A program made the position numbers and the translations under genes. A stretch of 28,175 nucleotides of DNA, taken from positions 58,467 to 86,641 of the forward strand of contig NW_003122433.1 of the NCBI RefSeq assembly GCF_000003605.2. The letters run 5' to 3'. This document shows positions 21,540 to 28,175 of this stretch, piece by piece. The stretch comes from Saccoglossus kowalevskii. Taxonomy: Eukaryota > Hemichordata > Enteropneusta > Harrimaniidae. Below the pieces are notes generated by a model. It was not told where the DNA came from and made no database searches. It saw nothing but the letters and a program-made list of their open reading frames with translations. How positions within the stretch are numbered: the stretch's first letter is position 1; each line of letters opens with the position of its first letter.

Positions 21540-21985
21540 AGCTAAACCACCTGCCTGTCAACAGTGTCACATACAGCGGCTAATATAACACGTTTAATTG
21601 CATTCAATATCTTTCACAATACCCAGTCTAGTGTGTATCCATCGTTATACAAAATTAAACAATTATTTTAGTTATTATAATCATAGTGTCAATAAACAAG
21701 CTGGCAATAAACGTTGTACATCTAAGTTTGCGATGTTTTCCTACCACACGTTCATAGCGAAGTCTCCCTAGCACATGTCTCTCTGGTACATGTCGTCCTA
21801 GCATACGTCTTGGACACATGTGCGATTACGCACGTCACGTGCACGTGGTAGAGCAACATACAATGTCGGTACCTTTATAATACTATATATATCCATTATA
21901 ATTACATGGGTTAGTAACATATAGTTCAGACACATTTCTATCATAAATGATTTGTATTAGTATTACTTCGTTGTATATCATCATC
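21540..21985 (-). other. Probable 3' UTR and flank of the LRR-Ig gene
   Basis: No coding sequence is seen. On the minus strand ATTAAA occurs at 21593-21598 and AATAAA at 21355-21360, either of which could direct polyadenylation. The 12-base palindrome CACGTGCACGTG is at 21836-21847, near imperfect short repeats of the type TAGCACATGTCT. Confidence 0.4.
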
Positions 21986-23635
21986 TTAAACGTTCGCCTG
22001 GTGGTCATATAATGTTTGATAAATCGCTTCCTCGTCTTTAACCAGTGCGGTATAGCGCCGCTCGCGTTCTGGGACCTCATAGGCGTAATCATAACCGGGA
22101 TTGCACGTGCCAGCCGGAGCAGAGTTCCGGGTGGTTGGTGGGATAGTTGGGTTATCATCCGGTATTATTTCAAAATATTCAGGGATAACTTTTATTGCGG
22201 GGTTATCGGTGTTGTTTTGGCGGATGTTTTCTGTTTTTTCTGTCTGTAATGGGAATGTGACGAGCTGGTTAGCATGTGCAGTGCTCGCCGGTGACACGTC
22301 GCGCTGCGACTCTGGGTTACCTTGCCTGTTTGCTATTGGTGAAGTCGATGGCGAAGACCTCACTGTGCTCGGCACGCCAAGGTTATTAAACACTTCACAG
22401 TTGAAGTTTTGTTTCTTTTTATTCTGTCGGGAAAACCAAACGTAAAACAGTAAAGCACACAGTAGAAGCGTACCGAAAAAGGTACCGAAGAATGTTCCCA
22501 AGATTTGTCCCGTTGCATCGCACTGGCTCACTGGGGCAATTGGACTTCCTTCCGGCGTTGTCTCGGGTGTGCTTGAAATTCGTCCAATGACTGTGAGGGC
22601 GATGGCGACGCTAGTATCGCCCTCTATGTTCGCCGCTCTGCAAGTATATTTCCCATCATCGGTGTAATCAACATCGCTTATCACTAGAATTCCATTCTCG
22701 TACGTTGTGAATTTTTCACCCTTGTCGTGGTTGGGTGGTATGTACCGCCCTCGTGGCGTGGACCACGTGATAATAGGTTCTGGCTGACCAGAAGCGTTGC
22801 AAAATAATTCCACCATCGTACCCGCCATGGCGATGACGTCATCGCTGTAGTAGTCTATTCTCGGACTTATGCAAATAAGATCATCTTCGCTCAGCTGGGT
22901 GAGCTTTCGACCACTTAAACTGGGCGGAGAGTAACATATCGCCCCAGACAGAAAATTACCAGGACGACCACTCCAAGCAAGTAAATCTATCAATCTGCAG
23001 TCGCATTGTAGCGGATTGTCGTCAAGATACAGTTGCGACAGCCGTGGCAGAGAATCGAGAACACTTCCACTGAACGTCTCTACCTGGTTTGTTTCCAGCT
23101 TCACGACCATAAGCTCCGATAGATCATCCAAATACAGACGTTCCAGACCCGCTAAATGATTGTTGGACAACGACAATGTTTGTAGTCCCGATAGTCCAGC
23201 CAACGACGTATTAGCCAGTGAGCTAAGTTTGTTACTTGACAAGTCGAGATAGAAAAGTTGGGACAAACACGAGAACACGTCCCCGGGTAACATTTCTATT
23301 TCGTTCATTTGTAAATATAGCATTCTTAATAGTTCAACTCCGTTAAATGCCTGGAGTTGTATTTCTGAAATAAAATTATCGCTCGCATCTAAGGTATTCA
23401 GTAAAGGAAAATGTGAGAGTTCGTTCGCGTGAAGCGTGGAGATGAGATTACCAGCCACGTTGACATCGACGACGTCCGTATGTATAGGTATTCTGGTGAA
23501 GCCACTGTATCCACAGTTTTCGTGCGTGCCTTGGGGAATGGTTGTCGTGCAGTTGTAGAGGCATGCTGTAACCGCAGTCTGTAATGTAAGCGACGCATAT
23601 ACATGTATGAAGAAAATACCACGTAATGACGTCAT
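21986..23635 (-). CDS. LRR-Ig single-pass receptor with a C-terminal ITAM
   Basis: The 549-residue product is complete in one coding exon. The frame is open further upstream, but a strong acceptor (TTTTCTCTACAG|ATTGCATTAAAC) lies 15 bases before the ATG at 23635, and a signal peptide (about 1-24) begins there. Domains: LRRNT (C25, C29, C41), six to seven leucine-rich repeats (about 55-205, with LxxLxLxxNxL spacing), LRRCT (NPLQCDC; C211, C213, C234, C255), one I-set Ig domain (about 258-350; C279, W291, DDGKYTC with C332), membrane span about 376-401 and a KKK stop-transfer. Sequons are at N28, N142 and N280. The layout and size match AMIGO-type and invertebrate LRRIG receptors. The tail carries Y487 (YFEI), Y519 (YEVP), and Y528-TAL/Y539-QTL with seven residues between, which fits the ITAM consensus YxxL/I-x(6-8)-YxxL/I. 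Ligand unknown; surface recognition is likely. Confidence 0.93.
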   Translation of the reverse strand: MTSLRGIFFIHVYASLTLQTAVTACLYNCTTTIPQGTHENCGYSGFTRIPIHTDVVDVNVAGNLISTLHANELSHFPLLNTLDASDNFISEIQLQAFNGVELLRMLYLQMNEIEMLPGDVFSCLSQLFYLDLSSNKLSSLANTSLAGLSGLQTLSLSNNHLAGLERLYLDDLSELMVVKLETNQVETFSGSVLDSLPRLSQLYLDDNPLQCDCRLIDLLAWSGRPGNFLSGAICYSPPSLSGRKLTQLSEDDLICISPRIDYYSDDVIAMAGTMVELFCNASGQPEPIITWSTPRGRYIPPNHDKGEKFTTYENGILVISDVDYTDDGKYTCRAANIEGDTSVAIALTVIGRISSTPETTPEGSPIAPVSQCDATGQILGTFFGTFFGTLLLCALLFYVWFSRQNKKKQNFNCEVFNNLGVPSTVRSSPSTSPIANRQGNPESQRDVSPASTAHANQLVTFPLQTEKTENIRQNNTDNPAIKVIPEYFEIIPDDNPTIPPTTRNSAPAGTCNPGYDYAYEVPERERRYTALVKDEEAIYQTLYDHQANV

Positions 23636-23637
23636 TA
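23626..23637. promoter_or_regulatory. CRE/ATF palindrome over the start codon
   Basis: The 14-base perfect palindrome TAATGACGTCATTA (23624-23637) contains a full CRE (TGACGTCA), and the start ATG is part of it. It could be a binding site or simply the codons ATG-ACG-TCA. A similar palindrome occurs at 18428-18437 in the three-exon gene. Confidence 0.35.
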
Positions 23638-23873
23638 TGTTTAATGCAATCTGTAGAGAAAAAAAATAATACAATTTAAACTTGTTGATTGAGTTAAAGT
23701 TTGTCAAATCGTTTAAAGTGTTTCTGGCCTGGAGAACGCTATTTGCCACCCCCCCCCCCAAATTATTGCCAAAGATAATGCATAAAACGTCTGCACTATG
23801 CAATAACACATGATACATGGACACGCGATGTGAAGCGACCATCGGAATTTAAGCATATAAGTAATCAGTGCTG

Positions 23874-24077
23874 CAGAGGGGGCTCGCCCCTCGAAAATCG
23901 AGCTGAAACCTTTTGTGTCAGCAAAATATGCCCCTCAAAATGCAGGAGATAGCATTTCAGATGGACTAGATTTCAACATTTTTAACGGGGAGCATGCCCT
24001 AGTAAGGTCGCGTCTTTGTCGCGGGGTTGGTGAGCAGTTCTCTCCCCTCCATATACAATTTCGTGTAGTCGCCTCTG
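23874..24077. mobile_element. GC-rich MITE, diverged copy
   Basis: Begins CAGAGGGGGCTCGCCCC and ends TCGCCTCTG, forming an inverted terminus. The interior GAGCTGAAACC..CCCCTCAAAATGCAGG..GCATTTCAGATGG..AGTAAGGTCGC follows the order of blocks in the copy at 17439-17660. Part of the left GC-rich block is missing. It lies inside the 5' UTR intron of the LRR-Ig gene. Confidence 0.75.
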
Positions 24078-24201
24078 CAGTGGAATAAATAGATTATTCA
24101 TTTACCAAAGTTCCAGTTTTCGTACATACCGACATACGTATAGTTATTATATTATAGTGATTGAACCCAGTTCAGGAGAATGAATAAGATAAACAAGTAA
24201 C

Positions 24202-24340
24202 TTAATGGGAAGTGGTCGTCGCGCAGCGCGTGTTCGAATTCCTTGTAAACAAACAGTATACAATGTATTTTACACGCGTTGTATACGTCGCCATGAGTCC
24301 CATATCGAACAGGACGCGGCGCGACGACCACCGCCCTTAA
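24202..24340. mobile_element. TTAA-flanked MITE A
   Basis: TTAATGGGAAGTGGTCGTCG on the left is matched inverted by TTAAGGGCGGTGGTCGTCG on the right. The arms continue through CGC..GCG..GTTCGA and are about 38 bases long. TTAA at both ends is the target of piggyBac-type elements. The interior has GTAAACAAACAGTATAC and CACGCGTTGTATACG. No coding capacity. Confidence 0.75.
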
Positions 24341-24470
24341 AGTTGCCCAGTCATCGAGTTCTTACATATTTATTGATCAGCTGATCGGGTTAGGGCAGAA
24401 AAAGAAATGAAACACGTTCTCGCAAATAAGCAGTAACTGCAAAATAGATAAATAAAAAAAATGAAAAAAA

Positions 24471-24562
24471 GGTGACTGTTGCGCGTTTGAATTTCGGGTA
24501 AACAAACAACGTTTTTCGCACGCGTTGTTTACGTGGCTTGGGATCGAACACGACACGTCACC
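24471..24562. mobile_element. Small MITE B related to MITE A
   Basis: GGTGACTGTTGCGCGTTTGA on the left pairs with inward-read GGTGACGTGTCGTGTTCGA on the right. The interior GGGTAAACAAACAACG..CGCACGCGTTGTTTACG parallels GTAAACAAACAGTATAC..CACGCGTTGTATACG of MITE A, so the two are probably one family with different outer ends. Confidence 0.6.
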
Positions 24563-24718
24563 AAGACCAGATTCTAGAGCAGTTCTTCTAGATCTACACT
24601 GGGTCAGAAAACTACTTACTGAATAACACGCGCATGCTATGTGTTGAACTAGTTTGGCAATTACATTTCACACTTCGCAGTGGATGGTTTTATTATTACT
24701 GTTATTAGCCTGACTTAC

Positions 24719-24790
24719 CTGAGATTTTAGAAACACGCTTTACGTTGATATTCGTTCATAGATGTACATGATTTCAGCTGTATTCCTTTA
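24719..24790 (-). other. 5' untranslated exon of the LRR-Ig gene (upstream end unknown)
   Basis: CTAAAATCTCAG|GTAAGTCA on the minus strand is a near-ideal donor. It is the best candidate to pair with the acceptor 15 bases before the receptor start codon. The transcription start is not visible; the upper coordinate is nominal. Confidence 0.5.
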
Positions 24791-26608
24791 TTGACGTCCC
24801 AGATACAGTGTCAATAGAGATCATCTGCGCAGTTATGCTGTTTTTTAAACAATGAAACACACGTTGCAATGTGACGATCCTCAAGTTATCATGTATAAGT
24901 CAACCGTCAACTTACGTCATTCATACTTCGGCGTCGCCAATATCTTGCGTATTCAGATGAGTGGCTTCAAATTTACGACGGATATGTGCGTCGGGATTCA
25001 AGCTGTCATGTGATATTATGGCCATGGCAACAAGTCATGCCATCCGCTTTAGGTTGATTTTACGTTAAAAAATAACCGTATATTGATATAGGTCCAATAA
25101 AAACGAACACACGGCCTATTTGTCAGCTGTCTAATGCAGACCGATTTAAACCGTTCATCGAATTTACAACTCCAATGACGTAATCATCTGAGGGGATACC
25201 TTAAAAGTTTGCAACGAGTAACCAGAAATTATGGCAACATAAACTACCTGTATATCGAGGTTTCTGTTGTGTGGGGGACTGAGTACATTGATATCAGTAA
25301 AACGATCAAGGTCATAGTTCAAATACGATAAGAGATATGCTGTGTGTATTTGGACCTCGCCCGTATAAATTCGAAAAACGTACGTCACACTGTATAAGGA
25401 GGTAGTAACGAAGATTGATAACGTTTATAAGTGAACTTATGTATGACTCATTGTGGCGCTATGTTATGTCCCTGCGTTCACTGACAACGACTTCAGTGTA
25501 TGATTTATAGCGCACAAGATTCGTATGAACATACATACAATTTATCCATTGAAAATGTGCATAATTTTATTTTATTTCTGTAATTATAAGAATATTATTA
25601 TTATACACATCAATGCATTAAATTCTCGGCTAAGTACTTGTGTTATTAAAACACCCTCTACCGGTAATTGTTCGCCAGTCAGATACGTTTGAACTAACAC
25701 AGTCACTGATTACATGTATACTATCCACCAACAGGTTATAGTCTCTAGAAATATTTACCGGGTTATTTATAAGATAAGGTAACTATCTGATAAACGTGAC
25801 TGCCCGTCACTTACAGTATGTTATATAGTTCTATTATTGAACAAGGTGATAAAATGTCTGATCGTGTGATTCGTTATACTAGTATGTCTGAAAAAAAAAT
25901 AGTATAAAACAACCTTTGATCTGGTATAAGTTGAAATATTCAGTCTAATTGTGTTTGTGTATAGGCTTTCTTGGTTAATAGTTCAGTAGCCTCATTGCTC
26001 GAGCTCTCTGCGTTAGACGAATATACTCCTTTTGATGACCATCGACGCACCAATGTCTTACCTATGAGTCGTCATAAACTACGGTTAAATTGTTTGTACG
26101 GTACATACTCTGTATTTGCCGATTCCCTGTATTCTCGGGGGCGGACATCCGGGCATTTTCTACCGCCTTGCAACCCTCGCGGTGAAAACAAAGACCAAAA
26201 ACTCGCAGAAAACGGTACTTTGCGATGGTTGTTGAGAGTCCCCTGAACAGTGTAACAAGATTAGCCCTACGTGTGCAACATATATGAATTTGGTTGTTTC
26301 AGGATTACTTCAAAGTTGAGTTTGTGTTGATTTCTCGAGTTTTCACCGGCTCCACCGCCATTCCACAGCAGCGCGCACAAAGCCCATAGAAATACGTGGT
26401 ACAGTGGTGCGCGTCTTAGCAACGTAGAACGTCCGTGACGTAGCTCCGACCCCGAGGATATTCTATTGTTATTATAACCTTGTGGTTTGGTCTTTGTACA
26501 CACCGTGACCGCTGTACCCACATGTACACACGCCTACGTCATGATACCGCCACGTTCTGTCTAATTGCGTTCCGTCTAATTATACTATATAAAAATAACA
26601 TGTTGTTC
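24791..26608. other. Intergenic stretch between the receptor and adaptor genes
   Basis: No confirmed gene. A CpG-richer segment (about 26330-26470) holds CGCGC blocks, GTGACGTA and GTTGCTAAG on one strand or the other, and may be a promoter, possibly for the receptor. Frames at 25971-26246 (plus) and 26267-26521 (minus) were examined and not accepted. Confidence 0.4.
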
Positions 26609-26614
26609 TTTATT
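26609..26614 (-). terminator. Polyadenylation signal AATAAA (minus strand)
   Basis: TTTATT on the plus strand, about 275 bases beyond the stop codon of the adaptor-like gene. The intervening sequence 26615-26888 holds no other recognised feature and is probably 3' UTR. Confidence 0.4.
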
Positions 26615-26888
26615 TTCAGGAATAATAACTATTAGTATTATCACCAGTAGTAATGACACTGTGTATAGCATAATTTCAATTTTCTAAACTGGATTGCTGT
26701 TGCTAAATACGACGAATATGCCGATATTTCCCAGAAGAAGTAGCCATCTTGAAATTCCTTTAAGGCCATAATAGAATACATGCTCTGAAACGCAAAATTA
26801 AGATTCCCGCAATACAATAACAAAAATCAGTGAGGTAACTTTAGTCCATCTAACAGGATAACGAAATCACGATTCAAATATACTCCAT

Positions 26889-28013
26889 CTATTCCGGCAT
26901 GTCATACACTTCATCGTCTGTAACGCCCAGGACCATGTATTGTTCATCGCTTACAGCGCCCATGTATTGGGAGTCTCTTTCTCCGGACTCCATTTCTGTA
27001 TATTCCTCCTCATCCTGACCTAGGTCCATCCCCGTGTACTCAGTGTCGGTACTGACTGGCACTTCATACACCTCGTCTTGTGTTGTCCCTACTGCAGTCG
27101 ATATTATCGGTGCGTCGTGGTTGAATGACTTCGTCGTGCCTGCTTTATCTTTCTCAGACTGTTGAACATCTAGGTTGTCCTGACCTAGAGATTGTCTCCA
27201 TTCTTCCAGCGATGATGTTGGTTCGTTTGGTTCCACGTACACTTCGTCATCTGTGGCACCCTCAACCGCGTCTTCTTTGCAATTCGTCGATGGATGTGTT
27301 TTTTGTTGAAATTCAACGTTTTCGTAGGCTTCACTGGGTCCGTTTGACTCATTAAATCCGCTACTGGGAATCCTTTCCTTTTTCGTATTTCCATCGGCCA
27401 CATCCACTTTAGATTTTTCTTTCTCAACCTTTCTCTTTGACTTTGGTTTAAACAACTTTGGTCCACGTTTATTCCAACCTCCTCCGGACTTGTCGTTTGT
27501 GTTCTTATTATTGTTTTGTCCGACACCTACAACCACATCGTCTTGGGTTTGCGACTTTCTCCAGTCTTCAACTGACAACTCAGATTCATTCGGGTTAACG
27601 TACTCGAGTTCTTGTTCTGTGGTGACTTGACCATGATCGCGATCAGGTTTGCGATTTGGCTGTTCAACTTGAAATTCCACGTTCTCATAGGCCCCATTGT
27701 CATCAGCAACGGTCACCGTACTCCCTGTCTGCGGTTTCATGACAGGCTCATCTGTATACTGGTTTTTGTTTGCAGGACGGATCCACTTCCACCAAGAATT
27801 ACCGTGCCTTCGCTGCACTGTTGGAGACTCGACATCGTCGCTCGGTCGCATTTTCTCACGCAAGTAAAAGTAATACAACAAGAAGAAAAACAGACAGGTC
27901 AACAACAGCGTCACAAAAAAGGTAACTGCGATGGCTGGACCAAAGTTGCAATTGCTGCTACAGTCACATAGATCGTCTTCAGACCAATCATAAGTAGTTA
28001 CCTCCATTACCAT
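26889..28013 (-). CDS. Transmembrane adaptor-like protein with many SH2-binding tyrosine motifs
   Basis: The 374-residue product has about 25 N-terminal residues (acidic, with LCDCSSNC at 15-22), one membrane span (about 26-51) and a basic juxtamembrane stretch, so the long tail is cytoplasmic. No signal peptide precedes the span: a type III layout as in LAT, NTAL, LAX and PAG. Tail tyrosines: Y109 ENV, Y138 VNP and Y230 ENV (Grb2-type YxN); Y326 TGM and Y338 TEM (PI3K p85-type YxxM); Y259 VEP, Y316 EVP and Y370 DMP (YxxP); also Y86 TDE, Y350 MGA, Y359 MVL. Residues 108-159 and 229-280 are a gap-free duplication; 183-202 is a lysine-rich spacer. A likely acceptor (TCATTTCAG) opens this exon at 28069, and an in-frame TGA at 28040-28038 separates it from the ATG, so this is probably not the tail of a larger receptor. 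M3 (28007) has a better Kozak context. LAT homology is not claimed; the resemblance is architectural. Confidence 0.87.
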   Translation of the reverse strand: MVMEVTTYDWSEDDLCDCSSNCNFGPAIAVTFFVTLLLTCLFFFLLYYFYLREKMRPSDDVESPTVQRRHGNSWWKWIRPANKNQYTDEPVMKPQTGSTVTVADDNGAYENVEFQVEQPNRKPDRDHGQVTTEQELEYVNPNESELSVEDWRKSQTQDDVVVGVGQNNNKNTNDKSGGGWNKRGPKLFKPKSKRKVEKEKSKVDVADGNTKKERIPSSGFNESNGPSEAYENVEFQQKTHPSTNCKEDAVEGATDDEVYVEPNEPTSSLEEWRQSLGQDNLDVQQSEKDKAGTTKSFNHDAPIISTAVGTTQDEVYEVPVSTDTEYTGMDLGQDEEEYTEMESGERDSQYMGAVSDEQYMVLGVTDDEVYDMPE

Positions 28014-28069
28014 TTGCGTGTGAGGTGTTCTTCGGTGTCATCCGCTCACCGTGAGATGGAGTGGTGGAA
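28014..28069 (-). other. 5' UTR part of the adaptor exon, with intron upstream
   Basis: The acceptor TTTATCATTTCAG ends at 28070 on the minus strand. The 56 bases to the ATG include an in-frame stop. Earlier exons and the promoter lie beyond the right edge. Confidence 0.55.
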
Positions 28070-28098
28070 CTGAAATGATAAACGATGTCATAATGAAT

Positions 28099-28101
<3 letters not shown>

Positions 28102-28131
<30 letters not shown>
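28102..28131. repeat. (AT)15 microsatellite
   Basis: Alternating AT for about 30 bases, inside the intron just upstream of the adaptor exon. Confidence 0.95.
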
Positions 28132-28138
<7 letters not shown>

Positions 28139-28175
28139 CATACGTGGACAGAGAAATTAAGACACGACTACATGA

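Larger units (their letters stand above)
23651..24718 (-). other. 5' UTR intron of the LRR-Ig gene
   Basis: Bounded by CAG|GTAAGTCA (donor at 24718) and TTTTTCTCTACAG (acceptor at 23651), 1068 bases. It contains a run of ten C (about 23750-23759) and three MITE-type insertions, which make up much of its length. Confidence 0.65.

Noticed and set aside
23636..23842. N-terminal extension of the receptor to an ATG at 23842
   Set aside because: A strong splice acceptor lies at 23651, the extra 69 residues look like translated intron, and the signal peptide starts at the ATG at 23635.
24225..24240. GTTCGAATTCC as a tRNA B box
   Set aside because: It is part of an inverted-repeat element and no tRNA fold or A box is present.
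25971..26246. 91-codon plus-strand frame
   Set aside because: No signal, domain or splice support; it lies antisense to the receptor/adaptor genes' orientation in unstructured intergenic DNA.
26267..26521. 84-codon minus frame with a hydrophobic stretch, possible signal exon
   Set aside because: The hydrophobic part (about 13-15 residues) starts some 40 residues after the only ATG, the candidate donor GTAATC is weak, and no partner exon was found.
27125..27971. Open frames antisense to and in other frames of the adaptor gene
   Set aside because: They are shadows of the 374-codon frame, which alone shows a membrane span and repeated tyrosine motifs.

Overview
The window is eukaryotic and looks like a marine invertebrate nuclear genome; I cannot fix the phylum. 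The support is AT-rich intergenic DNA, introns with GT..AG borders, many small terminal-inverted-repeat elements, minisatellites, an unusual density of the palindrome TACATGTA, and a signal-LRR-Ig-membrane receptor of the kind expanded in amphioxus, other invertebrate deuterostomes and molluscs. There are no operons, Shine-Dalgarno sites or CRISPR arrays. A 50-base run of N (11867-11916) marks an assembly gap.

Layout. 1-1905 is a 31-bp satellite running off the left edge. 1906-12488 has no convincing gene: it holds several MITE-like elements (3573-3714, 4304-4518, 4562-4939, 5866-6189, a Tigger/pogo-like 10176-10643), a 25-bp minisatellite (7398-7755), and a large foldback element with a 9-bp target duplication around the N gap (11682-12153). 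12489-12573 is the first coding exon (minus strand) of a gene for a probable membrane-anchored or secreted protein; the rest was not found. 15645-18447 is a three-exon minus-strand gene that I assembled from matching splice phases. It encodes a 178-residue secreted or membrane-anchored protein of unknown family. 18448-21985 is mostly non-coding, with MITEs and an 83-bp tandem duplication.

The right-hand third is the most interesting part. 21986-23635 (minus) encodes a complete 549-residue LRR-Ig receptor in one coding exon, with a 5' UTR intron stuffed with three MITEs. Its cytoplasmic tail ends in a textbook ITAM spacing (YTAL, seven residues, YQTL) preceded by YEVP. About 3.3 kb upstream on the same strand, 26889-28013 encodes a 374-residue protein with a very short N-terminus, one membrane span and a long tail with eleven tyrosines in SH2-type contexts: three YxN (Grb2 type), two YxxM (PI3K p85 type) and several YxxP. 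This is the layout of vertebrate transmembrane adaptors such as LAT, NTAL, LAX and PAG, and it includes a gap-free 52-residue internal duplication.

Inference: the two genes may form a phosphotyrosine signalling unit, an ITAM-bearing recognition receptor next to a membrane scaffold for SH2 proteins. The sequence shows the motifs and the adjacency; a functional link is not shown.
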